Part shown: positions 44,928 to 54,293 of the stretch, piece after piece | How positions within the stretch are numbered: the first letter of the stretch is position 1 | How the letters are laid out: the number at the start of each line of letters is the position of its first letter | Assembly (NCBI RefSeq): GCF_002332425.1 | Contig: NZ_NRGS01000004.1 | Location: 62,001 to 126,000, forward strand | Direction of reading: 5' to 3' | DNA: 64,000 nucleotides | DNA from: Brachybacterium alimentarium | GTDB lineage: Bacteria; Actinomycetota; Actinomycetes; Actinomycetales; Dermabacteraceae | The notes under the pieces: model-generated | The model's input: the letters and a program-made list of their open reading frames with translations, nothing else | The model's database searches: none | What the model was told of the DNA's origin: nothing | Translations under genes and position numbers: made by a program

Positions 44928-46211
44928 ATGACCTCCACCGCGCAGACGCCTGCCGCCGCACCGTCCGTGCGCAGCCTGCGGCACTGGGCGATCGCGCTCG
45001 GCCAGACCCTGGTGTCCACGGCGCTGGGCCTGCTGCTCTTCCTCATCAGCTTCGGCATGCTGCTCGAGGAGTTCTCCGACGATCCGCCCTCGGGTCTGAT
45101 CGCGATGTATTCCGTCGATGCGCCGGTGGGGCTGATCGCCACCCTCGTGATCGGGCCCCTGCGGTTCGTGCCGCCCGGCCGCTGGCACAGCCTCCTGCAC
45201 CTGCTGGTCGCCGGCGTGAGCGGGCTCAGCATCTGGGGGCTGCCGGCCACCGCGATCGCCCTGTACCGCCTGGGGCTGCGACGACGCCTGGTGCTGGACG
45301 TCGCCGCGGTGGTGCTGGTCTCCGTCGTGTCCCTGGTCTCCCTCCTCCTCGACTCCCGGATCCGCGGCGACGAGACGGATCCACTGCTGCTGACCAGCAT
45401 GGGGACGATGGTGGTCGTCACCATGGTCCCGCTGCTCATCGGCCATGTGATGGGCACCCGCCGGGAACTGCTGGAATCCCTGCGGGAGCGCGCGGCGTCG
45501 GCGGACCGCGAACGGGAGACCGCTCAGCGGGAGCGCGTCGCGGCCGAGGGCGAGGCCGCGGCCCTGGTGCGCGAGCGCGACGCCGAGAGCGCCCGGGTGC
45601 GCGCCGAGGAGCGCTCGGCCCTGGCCCGGGACATGCACGACAGCATCTCCCACCATCTCGCCACGATCGCCATGCACGCCGGTGCCATGACCTACCGCGA
45701 GGACCTCCCGGCCGAGGAGCTGCGCCGCTCCGCCGGCACCGTGCGCGACGCCGCCCAGCAGGCCAACCGCGAGCTGCGCACCGTGCTGATGACCCTGCGC
45801 ACCACCGACGGCGATGCGCCTCTCGCCACCGCACCCACCCTCTCCGACATCGTGGGACGCTGCCGCGAAGAGGGCCAGGAGGTGGAGCTGACCTGGTACG
45901 GCATCGCCCCGGAGGACCTCGAGGAGCACGATCGCAGCACCGTCGTCACCCTCGCCCGGATCCTCACCGAGGTCACCACCAACGCCGCCAAGCACGCTCC
46001 CGGCGAGAGGCTCGAGGTCATGCTCTCCCACAGCGACGAGCACGTCTCGCTGACCGCCTGCAACCCCGTGCCGCCGAGCCGCGCCGCGTCGATCACCTCC
46101 ACCGGGCACGGGCTGCTGGGCGTCCAGGAACGCGCACGGCTGCTGGGCGGCGACGCGGAGTACGGGGCGCGCGGAGACGTCTTCGAGGTGACAGCATGGA
46201 TGCCATGGTGA
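44928..46211 (+). CDS. NarL/DesK-type sensor histidine kinase
   Basis: Sensor of 427 residues with about six N-terminal helices (1-190), no large extracytoplasmic domain, a coiled coil (about 190-230), then HisKA_3 with phosphoacceptor His237 in LARDMHDSISHH and a HATPase with NAAKHAPGE and GLLGVQERARLLGG. Such kinases sense membrane or intramembrane signals. ATG 44928 follows TACGCT by six bases, indicating a leaderless transcript. It overlaps the response regulator gene. Confidence 0.92.
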   Translation: MTSTAQTPAAAPSVRSLRHWAIALGQTLVSTALGLLLFLISFGMLLEEFSDDPPSGLIAMYSVDAPVGLIATLVIGPLRFVPPGRWHSLLHLLVAGVSGLSIWGLPATAIALYRLGLRRRLVLDVAAVVLVSVVSLVSLLLDSRIRGDETDPLLLTSMGTMVVVTMVPLLIGHVMGTRRELLESLRERAASADRERETAQRERVAAEGEAAALVRERDAESARVRAEERSALARDMHDSISHHLATIAMHAGAMTYREDLPAEELRRSAGTVRDAAQQANRELRTVLMTLRTTDGDAPLATAPTLSDIVGRCREEGQEVELTWYGIAPEDLEEHDRSTVVTLARILTEVTTNAAKHAPGERLEVMLSHSDEHVSLTACNPVPPSRAASITSTGHGLLGVQERARLLGGDAEYGARGDVFEVTAWMPW

Positions 46212-46978
46212 CCACCGAGCATGCGACGGAGACCGGGCACGGCCGAGTGCGGGTGCTGCTCGTGGACGACGAGGCGCTGATGCGCGCCGGCCTGCGGCTG
46301 ATGATCGACGGCACGCACGGCATCGAGGTGATCGGTGAGGCGGCTGACGGGGGCACGGCGCTCGAGCAGATCCGCGCTCTCGATCCCGACGTGGTCCTGA
46401 TGGACATCCGGATGCCCCGCATGACCGGCCTGGAGGCTCTGCGCGCGCTGCGCGAGGAGAACAGCGAGATGCGGGTGGTCATGCTGACCGCCTTCGACAC
46501 CGACGAGTTCCTGCTGGAGGCGCTGCGCGCCGGCGCCGTGTCCTTCCTGCTCAAGGACTCCCCGCCCCAGGAGGTCGTGGACGCGGTGCTCGACGCGGCC
46601 GACGACCGCCCCCGGTTCTCGCCCGACGTGCTCTCGCGCCTGGTGCGTCTCGCCTCGGCCGACGGTACGGCTGGCTCGGCGGCATCCCGTGCCGACGCCG
46701 AAGGCGGCGCCCGGTCGAGGGCCGACGGAAGCCCGGCCGGGCCCAGCGCCGGTGGGAGCGAGGAGGGCAGCACCAGCAGCCCTGCCCCGCCGGGCATCAC
46801 CGAGCGCGAGTGGGAAGTGGGCCGACTGGTGGCCCAGGGGCTCGCGAACCCGGAGGTCGGCGAAGCGCTGTTCATGTCCGTCGCGACGGTGAAGACCCAC
46901 CTGGGCAGGCTCTATCACAAGCTGCAGGTCACCAACCGGGTGCAGCTCGCGATCCGGGTGCTCGAGCTGGGCGGCTGA
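46196..46978 (+). CDS. NarL/LuxR-family response regulator
   Basis: Regulator of 260 residues: receiver domain (about 17-130) with phosphorylated Asp70 (VVLMDIRMPRMTG), Ala/Gly/Ser-rich linker (about 165-195), and a LuxR-type HTH (ITEREWEVGRLVAQGL, MSVATVKTHLGRLYHKLQV). GAGGTGA lies six bases before ATG 46196, inside the kinase gene (16-base overlap). Pairs with the preceding kinase. Targets not evident; no adjacent transport operon on the correct side. Confidence 0.93.
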   Translation: MDAMVTTEHATETGHGRVRVLLVDDEALMRAGLRLMIDGTHGIEVIGEAADGGTALEQIRALDPDVVLMDIRMPRMTGLEALRALREENSEMRVVMLTAFDTDEFLLEALRAGAVSFLLKDSPPQEVVDAVLDAADDRPRFSPDVLSRLVRLASADGTAGSAASRADAEGGARSRADGSPAGPSAGGSEEGSTSSPAPPGITEREWEVGRLVAQGLANPEVGEALFMSVATVKTHLGRLYHKLQVTNRVQLAIRVLELGG

Positions 46979-47093
46979 GCGCGCCCCGCGTCCAGTGCTT
47001 CCCGCAGCCTCCGCGCGGAGCCAGCCGCGTCCGGCGGCGCATCGTGCTGAGTTCGACATAGTCTGGCCGCACCGCACGCACCTGGAGGATCCC

Positions 47094-47828
47094 ATGGCCC
47101 GCATCCTCGTCGTCGAGGACTCCCCGGACGTCCATGCCCTGCTGGTGGAGACGCTTCGCGCCGAGGGCCATGAGGTCAGCGGGGTGCACGACGGGCTCGC
47201 CGCCCGCCGAGCGCTGTCGGCCGACGGGCAGGAACGGCGCACCCCCACGGACGCATCGCCGGGGCTGCCCGATCTCGTGGTGCTCGATCTGATGCTCCCC
47301 CATGTCGACGGTTCTGTGCTGCTCGCGGAGATCCGCCGCGACCATGATCTGCCGGTCCTCGTGCTCTCTGCGAAGGATGCGGTGTTCACGAAGGTGGACA
47401 TCCTGCGTCTGGGCGCCGACGACTACGTGACCAAGCCGTTCGACCTCACCGAGCTCACCGCCCGCATCCAGGCGCTCCTGCGCCGGTCCTCCACGACGCC
47501 TCCCGCCCCGCGCGTCCTCACCCATGGCGCTCTCACCCTCGACCCGACCACGGTGCGAGCGAGCATCGCGGGAACCGACGTGCCGCTGACCGCCACCGAG
47601 TTCCACATCCTGCACCTGCTCATCGAGCAGCCCGGCCAGGTGCTCTCACGGCCACGGATCTACGAGCGGGTCTGGGACGAACCGTTCGCAGGCGAGGACG
47701 CCGCAGTGAAGACCCACCTGTCGAATCTGCGCACCAAGCTGCGCGACGCCGCACCGGACTCGGACCCGATCGAGACCGTCTGGGGGCTCGGCTACCGCCT
47801 TCGGGCACTGCCCGCGGCGGGCGACTGA
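47094..47828 (+). CDS. OmpR/PhoB-family response regulator
   Basis: Regulator of 244 residues with receiver (Asp65 in LVVLDLMLP, Lys in VTKPFD) and a winged-helix DNA-binding domain (LTATEFHILHLLIEQPGQVLSR, YERVWDE, VKTHLSNLRTKL). GGAGG precedes ATG 47094, and TAGTCT about 35 bases upstream is a plausible -10. It is followed by an ABC exporter and a histidine kinase, the BceRS-BceAB type grouping, with kinase at the far end of the group. Confidence 0.93.
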   Translation: MARILVVEDSPDVHALLVETLRAEGHEVSGVHDGLAARRALSADGQERRTPTDASPGLPDLVVLDLMLPHVDGSVLLAEIRRDHDLPVLVLSAKDAVFTKVDILRLGADDYVTKPFDLTELTARIQALLRRSSTTPPAPRVLTHGALTLDPTTVRASIAGTDVPLTATEFHILHLLIEQPGQVLSRPRIYERVWDEPFAGEDAAVKTHLSNLRTKLRDAAPDSDPIETVWGLGYRLRALPAAGD

Positions 47829-47939
47829 GCCCCTGCGGCGACCACGGACCTCACACTTTCCTGACCTTCTCGCCCCGGATCCCGACCTCGGCCCGACTTC
47901 TGCTCCGTAGCGTCGAGCCATCGAACGAGAGGAGCAGCC

Positions 47940-48860
47940 ATGTCCGAGGACGTCCTGGTCACCCGGGATCTCACGAAACGCTACGGCAGCCACGCCGCCG
48001 TGCAGTCGATGGATCTGCGGCTGCAGCGCGGGCGCGTGTACGGGCTGATCGGCCGCAACGGGGCCGGCAAGACCACCCTGATGCGCCTGATCTCCGGGCT
48101 CAGCATCCCGTCCAGCGGCGGCATCACCCTGTTCGGCTCCGGCGTCGAGGCCCCTCGGCAGCAGGACCTCGCGCGCATCGGCACCCTCATCGAGTCGCCC
48201 ACCCTGCACGGTGCGATGACCGCCCGGCAGAACATGCACCTGCACCGTCTGATGCGCGGTGTGCCGGACGCGGCAATCGAGGAGACCCTGCTGGACCTCG
48301 TGGGGCTCGGCGACACCGGGCGCAAGCGTGTCAGGGACTTCTCCCTCGGGATGCGGCAGCGCCTCGGCATCGCGCTCGCACTGATCGCCGACCCGCAGCT
48401 GCTGGTGCTCGATGAGCCCGTCAACGGACTCGACCCGCTCGGCGTGGTCGAGGTGCGCCGTCTGGTGCGGGACCTCGCCACCGAGCGCGGCATCACCGTG
48501 CTGATCTCGAGCCATAACCTGCCCGAACTGTTCCAGACCGCGACCGACTACCTCATCATCGAGGCCGGCGAGCTGCGGATGACCCTCACCCTCGACGAGC
48601 TCGAGGCGCAGACCCAGCAGTCCCTGGAGGTCTCCGCAGCGGACACCGAACGCCTGGTCACCGTGCTCGAACAGCGGTTCCCGGAGGCTGACGCGCGCGT
48701 GATGCCCGATCGCACCGTGCGCCTTCCCCACCACGCCGACGAGGCCGAACAGGTGCTCCGCGCCCTGGTCGATGCCGACGTCTGGCCCACCCGGCTGGCC
48801 CGCGAGGGCGAGAGCCTCGAATCTTTCTTCCTGTCCGTCATCGGAGGTGACCGGTCATGA
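47940..48860 (+). CDS. ABC transporter ATP-binding protein (lantibiotic/bacitracin-type)
   Basis: ATPase of 306 residues of the BcrA/GldA type: Walker A GRNGAGKTT, signature FSLGMRQRLGIALAL, Walker B LLVLDEPVNGLD, and the C-terminal regulatory 70 residues typical of this subfamily. GAGAGGAG precedes ATG 47940. It partners with the downstream permease. Related exporters confer resistance to lantibiotics, bacitracin or other peptides; no specific substrate can be read. Confidence 0.92.
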   Translation: MSEDVLVTRDLTKRYGSHAAVQSMDLRLQRGRVYGLIGRNGAGKTTLMRLISGLSIPSSGGITLFGSGVEAPRQQDLARIGTLIESPTLHGAMTARQNMHLHRLMRGVPDAAIEETLLDLVGLGDTGRKRVRDFSLGMRQRLGIALALIADPQLLVLDEPVNGLDPLGVVEVRRLVRDLATERGITVLISSHNLPELFQTATDYLIIEAGELRMTLTLDELEAQTQQSLEVSAADTERLVTVLEQRFPEADARVMPDRTVRLPHHADEAEQVLRALVDADVWPTRLAREGESLESFFLSVIGGDRS

Positions 48861-49639
48861 TCAACCAGCTGCGCGCCGACCTCTACGTCATGCGGCACAG
48901 CGCCACCGCGGCCCTGTGCCTGCTCGCCGCCGCCATCGCGGCGATCCTCTACACCTGGCTGCAGCACAGCCTGGCGGTCGGGGACCTCAGCGCCACCTCG
49001 GCCCAGGGAGTGCAGGGGCTCAGCGACATCCTGCTGGTCTCGCTGCTGGGTCCGCTGCTGTTCGGAGTGGTCGTCTCCCAGCCTTTCGAGACGCGGTCCG
49101 TGCACGACGCCCTGCTCGCCTCCGGGCGGGGCTCCTTCGTCGCCTCCAAGACGGTGATCGCGTCCCTGCTGGTCACGGGCCTGTCAGTGCCGTACGGGCT
49201 GGCCGTGCTCGTAGGCCGGGCGACCGGCGCGGAGTTCGCACCTGCGATCCCCACGACCTTCTCGCAGCTGCTCTCCGCCGGAGGGGATCTCACCGGCGCG
49301 GAGGTCGGGACGATCCTCGCGGTGACGATCACCGGGGCGCTGCTGATGGCCGCGAAGCTGTCGGTGTGCCTGCCGCTCGCGATCTGGCTGAAGCGGCCGC
49401 TGGTGGTGATGGCGATCGGATTCGTGTGGTCCTTCGTCGCGGACCTGGTGGCGACTGCCGCGGCCGACATCGGCGGCCTCGACGCGCTGGTGCGCCTCAC
49501 GCCGCTGGCCGCGGAGCACCTGCCCGGGCCGGAGTCGACCGGCGGAGAGCTGTGGAGCACCGTCGCGGTGTCGGTCGTCTTCATCGTCCTCATGGGTGCG
49601 GTCGCATGGGCGATCTTCCGTCGGGCCGACGTGAAGTGA
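48857..49639 (+). CDS. ABC-2-type permease
   Basis: Membrane protein of 260 residues with six hydrophobic segments, the BcrB/LanF size and topology. ATG 48857 overlaps the ATPase stop (ATGA). The first helix follows RADLYVMRHS, typical of ABC-2 permeases. Forms a dimeric exporter with the preceding ATPase. Confidence 0.88.
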   Translation: MINQLRADLYVMRHSATAALCLLAAAIAAILYTWLQHSLAVGDLSATSAQGVQGLSDILLVSLLGPLLFGVVVSQPFETRSVHDALLASGRGSFVASKTVIASLLVTGLSVPYGLAVLVGRATGAEFAPAIPTTFSQLLSAGGDLTGAEVGTILAVTITGALLMAAKLSVCLPLAIWLKRPLVVMAIGFVWSFVADLVATAAADIGGLDALVRLTPLAAEHLPGPESTGGELWSTVAVSVVFIVLMGAVAWAIFRRADVK

Positions 49640-49828
49640 CCACGGCCCGTGGGAGCGCGCCGTGAGAACGCTCCGCGCCGCCGCACGCAGCGTGAGCCTC
49701 CGTGCGGCGGCCTGAGCGCCCGCCCGACGGCATGAGGACTCCGTAGACTCTCGCGGAGAGCGTGCCCCACGTCCCGGGCACGAGCAGTTCCACGCGATGC
49801 CTCGATCACCCGCGACCTCGGGAGTGCC

Positions 49829-50737
49829 ATGACCGCCCTCACCGTGATCCTCGGTGTGCTGCTGCTGGTCACCGCCGTCTACCTGGTGATCGTGCTGCAA
49901 CAGATCAACGGCGTGCGCCGCCAGCTGGAACGACAGCTCAGCCAGGACTCCCCCCGCATTGTGACGCTCTCCCTCGTGGTGCCTCAGCTGGAGGCCCTGA
50001 CCGCGCAGGTCAACGCCACCGTGCGCCAGGCGCAGACTGCCTCGACGCGCACCCGCGAGGAGGAGCGTCGGATCCGGTCCTTCATCGCCGACATCTCGCA
50101 CGACCTGCGCACCCCGTTGACCACGGTGCGCGGATACCTGCAGCTGCTCGGACGCACCGACCTCGACGACGAACAGCGCGCACAGCTCGCGGTGGCGCTC
50201 CGGCAGGCCGAGGAGCTGGGCGCCCTCGTCGACCGTCTCTACGAGTACGCGTACCTGCTCGATGAGGAGCCTGCCCTCGACATCGAGCCCCTCGACATCG
50301 GCGTGCTCGTCGGCGAGCTCCTGCTGGGGATGGCCACCGAGATCGAGGGCGCGGGCCTCGACGTCGCGTTCGATCCACCCGTACGTCTCGTGGTCGCCTC
50401 CGACCGGGAGAAGGTCACCCGGATCGTGCAGAACCTCGCCCGCAACGCGGTGCACCATGGTCGCGGCCTGCTCACGGTCGAGGCGCTGCGCACCGACGGG
50501 GGCCTCGAGCTCCGCGTCGCCAACGGCGTGGCGCCGGGCGTCGAGCTCGATGCGGCACGGCTCTTCGACCGCTTCTACACCGCGGACAGCTCCCGCACCG
50601 GGCGCACCAGCGGCCTGGGCCTCTCGATCGTGCAGACGCTGACCGAGCAGCTGGGAGGCCGCACCTCAGCGCGACAGGACCCCGATGAGGGCACGGTGCA
50701 GATCAGCGTCCGGATCCCGAGCCGTCCGGGGCCGTGA
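49829..50737 (+). CDS. Sensor histidine kinase of the OmpR-type pair
   Basis: Kinase of 302 residues with a single N-terminal helix (about 4-23), no extracytoplasmic sensor domain, and classic boxes: HisKA with His91 in ISHDLRTPLTTV, N-box LARNAVHH, G-box TSGLGLSIVQTL. The tiny N-terminus suggests it senses through a partner such as the ABC exporter, as in Bce-type systems. TAGACT at 49744 could be a separate -10. The stop is 13 bases from a convergent small gene. Confidence 0.92.
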   Translation: MTALTVILGVLLLVTAVYLVIVLQQINGVRRQLERQLSQDSPRIVTLSLVVPQLEALTAQVNATVRQAQTASTRTREEERRIRSFIADISHDLRTPLTTVRGYLQLLGRTDLDDEQRAQLAVALRQAEELGALVDRLYEYAYLLDEEPALDIEPLDIGVLVGELLLGMATEIEGAGLDVAFDPPVRLVVASDREKVTRIVQNLARNAVHHGRGLLTVEALRTDGGLELRVANGVAPGVELDAARLFDRFYTADSSRTGRTSGLGLSIVQTLTEQLGGRTSARQDPDEGTVQISVRIPSRPGP

Positions 50738-50749
50738 GCCGTCGGATCG

Positions 50750-50926
50750 TCAGATCAGGGAGAACACGGCGAGCGTGGCGAGGACGAGGTCGAGCCCGCC
50801 GAGCACGAAGATCCAGCGCGGGATGCTCTTGTTCCGCGCGGTCACCACCGTGAGGTGGATCGAGATCATCGTCGCGAGGGTCAGGAGGGCCGTGAGAAGG
50901 ATCAGGAGGAAGGTGAGGGTGCTCAT
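50750..50926 (-). CDS. Small membrane protein, 58 residues
   Basis: Two hydrophobic segments (about 5-26, 38-56) joined by a short basic ARNKSIPRW turn. ATG 50926 has AGGCAGG upstream. It is convergent with the kinase gene. Unknown function; no family recognised. Confidence 0.5.
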   Translation of the reverse strand: MSTLTFLLILLTALLTLATMISIHLTVVTARNKSIPRWIFVLGGLDLVLATLAVFSLI

Positions 50927-51224
50927 CGGGCACCTGCCTCGACGGAGAGCGCTGAAGACATCGTCGGTCCCCTTCTCGTCCTCGTGGCGCGCCGGCTGAT
51001 GCCGCTCAGTGCCACTGGCGGGCCCGCAGACCACGTCGGGGCGACACCGGCGCACGACACCGCCAGGAGGCCCGGATGATCATCATGCGGCAGATCGCCG
51101 CAGACTCGTCGTCGCCCCAGATTACCGCAGGTGATCAGGTGCAGAGCGCACGGGGCAGCGGAGCATGCGGCCGTTCCGCGCATTCTCCTGGCCCCCGCCA
51201 CCACGTCACGGCACCATGGTCGCC

Positions 51225-51977
51225 ATGCACTCCGCCGACGACCTGATCGCTGAGGCCGCCGTCGCCGATGTGGGCGGCTGGGGCTTCGCGTACCTGGACG
51301 GCCGCGCCACCGAGGAGAGGCCGAGCTGGGGCTATGCCGGTCTGCTCGCCGACGCCGTGGCCTCGACGGAGGTCGCGATCGACCTGGACACCGGTGGCGG
51401 GGAGGTGCTCGGCCGGTGCCCGCGCCTCGCCGCGCGGCAGCACGTCACCGAGGCGTGGCCGCCGAACGCCGCGAAGGTCCGGGATCTGCTCGGTCCACGC
51501 GGAGTGACGGTGCACGAGATCGCGCCCGGCGCACCGATCCCCGTGCCGGACGGCACCGCGGACCTGGTCACCTCGCGGCATCCGGTGCAGCCGGACTGGT
51601 CGGAGATCGCTCGCGTGCTCGCCCCGGGCGGTGAATACCTCGCCCAACATGTCGGCCCGGCCTCCGCCTTCGAGCTCATCGAGCACTTCATCGGGCCGAC
51701 GACGGCGCAGCAGCGACGGGGCCGCCACCCCGACGACGAGACCGCTGAGGCCCGGGCCGCGGGGCTCGAGGTCGTCGACCTCCGGACCGCACGCCTGCGC
51801 ATGGAGTTCTTCGACGTCGGGGCCGTGGTGTGGATCCTGCGCAAGTGCGTGTGGTGGGTGCCGGACTTCGCCGTCGACCGTTACCGGGACCGCCTGCGCG
51901 CGATGGACGAGATCATCCGACGCGACGGCTCCTTCGTCGCCCATTCCACGCGGCACCTGATCCGGGCACGGCGCTGA
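51225..51977 (+). CDS. Class I SAM-dependent methyltransferase
   Basis: Enzyme of 250 residues with methyltransferase motif I AIDLDTGGGEVLG, VTVHEIAPGAPIPVPDGTADLVTS (motif II/III) and a motif-IV-like APGGEYLAQHVGP. Substrate unknown; an N-terminal extension (VAMHSADD...) precedes the Rossmann core. ATG 51225 is chosen because CACCAT ends seven bases upstream, a leaderless -10; ATG 51216 is an alternative. Single gene. Confidence 0.85.
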   Translation: MHSADDLIAEAAVADVGGWGFAYLDGRATEERPSWGYAGLLADAVASTEVAIDLDTGGGEVLGRCPRLAARQHVTEAWPPNAAKVRDLLGPRGVTVHEIAPGAPIPVPDGTADLVTSRHPVQPDWSEIARVLAPGGEYLAQHVGPASAFELIEHFIGPTTAQQRRGRHPDDETAEARAAGLEVVDLRTARLRMEFFDVGAVVWILRKCVWWVPDFAVDRYRDRLRAMDEIIRRDGSFVAHSTRHLIRARR

Positions 51978-52004
51978 CCGTCCCCGGATCGGGCACCGCC
52001 GAGA

Positions 52005-52985
52005 TCACTGGGCACCGACCACCCGATGGGGCACGTACGGACCCTCGAGCGCAGCGATCTCGTCGGCCGTGAGCTCGAGATCGAGGGCGCCGAGCGCTGC
52101 GTCGATGTGGCCGTTCTTCGTCGCGCCGATGATCGGGGAGACCACCGGATCCTTCGCGAGCAGCCAGGCCAGCGCCACGTGCACCCGTTCCACGCCGCGC
52201 TCGGCGGCGATGCGGGCCACCTGCTCCACGATCGCCTTGTCGGTCTCCTGCGTGGAGTCGTACTTCGACTTCGCGGTGGAGTCGGTGCGCGCACGATCGG
52301 TGTCCGCGTCCCAGTCGCGGGTCAGACGGCCGGCCGCCAGCGGGCTGTACGGGGTGGAGGCGATGCCGAGCTCGCGCAGCAGCGGCATCATCTCCCGCTC
52401 CTCCTCGCGGTACAGGAGGTTGTAGTGGTTCTGCATGGAGATGAACGTCGTCCAGCCGTTCACCTCGGCCACGTGCTGGGCCTGCAGGAACTGCCACGCG
52501 AACATGGCGGAGGCGCCGATGTAGCGGACCTTGCCGGAACGCACCACATCGTTCAGCGCCCGCATCGTCTCCTCGATCGGGACCGTGTAGTCCCAGCGAT
52601 GGATGATGTACAGGTCGATGTAGTCGGTGCCGAGGCGCTCGAGGCTCTTGTCGACCTCGGCGAGGATCGCCTTGCGGGAGAGCCCGGCACCGTTCGGCCC
52701 CTCGTGCATGCGGCCGTGCACCTTCGTGGCCAGCACGATCTCGTCCCGCTTCGCGTAGTCCACGAGCGCCTTGCCGACGATCTCCTCGCTGCGCCCGATC
52801 GAGTAGACGTTCGCGGTGTCGAAGAAGTTGATGCCCGCGTCCAGCGCATGCTTGATCACCGGTCGGGCGGCGTCCTCCTCGAGCACCCAGGAATGGATCC
52901 AGCGCTCCGGGTCACCGAAACCCATCGTGCCCAGGCACAGCCGCGAGACGTCCAGTCCCGTGCTCCCCAGCTTCACGTAGTCCAT
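52005..52985 (-). CDS. Aldo/keto reductase
   Basis: NADPH-dependent reductase of 326 residues. Barrel motifs GTMGFGDP, FFDTANVYSIGRSEE (catalytic Asp/Tyr), LATKVHG (Lys), and IIHRWDY (His) form the AKR tetrad; NADP binding segments are near SPIIGATKNGHI. This subgroup (YdbC/Yajo-like) acts on a wide range of aldehydes and ketones. GGAGGAG precedes ATG 52985. Divergent from the DUF2087 gene. Confidence 0.92.
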   Translation of the reverse strand: MDYVKLGSTGLDVSRLCLGTMGFGDPERWIHSWVLEEDAARPVIKHALDAGINFFDTANVYSIGRSEEIVGKALVDYAKRDEIVLATKVHGRMHEGPNGAGLSRKAILAEVDKSLERLGTDYIDLYIIHRWDYTVPIEETMRALNDVVRSGKVRYIGASAMFAWQFLQAQHVAEVNGWTTFISMQNHYNLLYREEEREMMPLLRELGIASTPYSPLAAGRLTRDWDADTDRARTDSTAKSKYDSTQETDKAIVEQVARIAAERGVERVHVALAWLLAKDPVVSPIIGATKNGHIDAALGALDLELTADEIAALEGPYVPHRVVGAQ

Positions 52986-53190
52986 GCTGTGCTCCTCCCG
53001 TGGTCGATTCCGAGCTGCCTCGCTCGTCGCCTCCCATCATCGCCTGCAGCGCAGACCCGAGGGAGGGTCTCTTGGTCCACCCCTCGAGGCCGCTGCCCGC
53101 CAACGCCCAAGACCCCTCACGGAATCTCGTTCCCCGCACGTGCCATGCTGAACGTGCCCTGACGACCCACCAACCGATGCAAGGAGCACC

Positions 53191-53700
53191 GTGACCGCTT
53201 CCCGCGACCTCTCCGCCCCGTTGGGCCGCGCCCGCATGCTGTTCTCCCTGCTCGCGGTCCCGAAGCTGCGCGCGGGTCTGGCAGCGCGACTCGCGGGCGA
53301 TGCCGCATCCGCGCCGTCTGGTGCGCCCGAGGAGCCCCGCGTGCACGGACCCCTGTCCCGCATCGACTGGCTGGACGAGCACGGCGAGGTGGACCTGGAG
53401 CGTCTGCAGGAGACGGCCGATGTGCTCGCGCTGATGCGCTCCGATCAGGCGATCCTCGAGGTCCCCCGCCTCGACGGAATCCCGGTCAAGACCGAGGAGA
53501 GCCGGGAGATGAGCGGACGGATCGCGCGGATCGTGTTCGAACGCGTCGGGCGCGAGCGCACGCTCACCGAAGGCGAGCTGAACGCCGCGATCGCCATGTT
53601 CGCCCGCGATACCGCCCTGGTGCGGCGTGACGCGGTGGATGCCGGCGTGCTGACCCGTACGCCGGACGGCGGCGCCTACCGGCTCGCCGACCCCGCCTGA
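53191..53700 (+). CDS. DUF2087 domain-containing protein
   Basis: Protein of 169 residues. The C-terminal half (about 95-165) with LTEGELNAAIAMFARDTALVRRDAVDAGVL and a DGGAYRLAD end matches DUF2087, seen in ArsR-like regulators. A wHTH-like N-terminal part is suggested by the DERLQETADVLALMR segment. Function unknown. GTG 53191 has AAGGAGC upstream. It converges on the downstream small membrane protein gene with 13 bases between. Confidence 0.75.
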   Translation: MTASRDLSAPLGRARMLFSLLAVPKLRAGLAARLAGDAASAPSGAPEEPRVHGPLSRIDWLDEHGEVDLERLQETADVLALMRSDQAILEVPRLDGIPVKTEESREMSGRIARIVFERVGRERTLTEGELNAAIAMFARDTALVRRDAVDAGVLTRTPDGGAYRLADPA

Positions 53701-53713
53701 TCGCTGCCGGGCC

Positions 53714-54250
53714 TCAGCGTCGTGCTCCGCGCCCCAGCAGTCGCACGAGGCGTCTGATCAGCGGCACGCCCACGAAGAACACCATCCACCAGATCTGCGT
53801 CCCGGACCGGTAGGCGATCACGGCGATGACGACCAGAGCGACGATCGTGACGATGGCGCCGAGGATCGATGTCTTCTTCGCAACGGCGCTGCCGTTCCCC
53901 TGAGAACCATTCGTGCCGTGGAAGTCCGTTGCCCAACCGGAGTCGTTCCCGTCGCTGCGGTCGCCGCCGTTCCCGAACTGCGGGCCCTGGTACTGGCGGG
54001 CCGACGAGTCGGCAGGGTCGGAGGACTGCGCCTGTCCGCCCCTCGCGTCGGCGCCGTCGGAGCGTGAACCGGTGTCCGGTCCGAAGTCCGAGCTCCACCC
54101 GTCGCTCGATCCGCTGCCAGCCTGCGCGCCGCCCGCGGCTCCGCCCTCTGTGCCGCCGGGTGTGACCTCATGCCCGCTGCGGCCGGGGCCGCCCAGCCAG
54201 GACTGCTCCCCGTCCAGGCCGCGGTCGTCGTTCCCCCATGGTGTCGTCAT
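53714..54250 (-). CDS. Membrane protein with Gly/Ser/Asp-rich N-terminus
   Basis: Protein of 178 residues. The first 120 residues are low-complexity Gly/Ser/Asp/Gln-rich; the C-terminus has two hydrophobic segments (about 128-147, 152-168) and an RRLVRLLGRGARR basic end. No family recognised. ATG 54250 lies seven bases after TATCGT and has GGAGG close upstream, so it could be leaderless or not. Divergent from the ornithine cyclodeaminase homologue with 44 bases between the longest frames. Confidence 0.65.
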   Translation of the reverse strand: MTTPWGNDDRGLDGEQSWLGGPGRSGHEVTPGGTEGGAAGGAQAGSGSSDGWSSDFGPDTGSRSDGADARGGQAQSSDPADSSARQYQGPQFGNGGDRSDGNDSGWATDFHGTNGSQGNGSAVAKKTSILGAIVTIVALVVIAVIAYRSGTQIWWMVFFVGVPLIRRLVRLLGRGARR

Positions 54251-54293
54251 GCCTCCACGATAGAGCCCGCGCTGTCGCCCCGCGCGGACCTGC

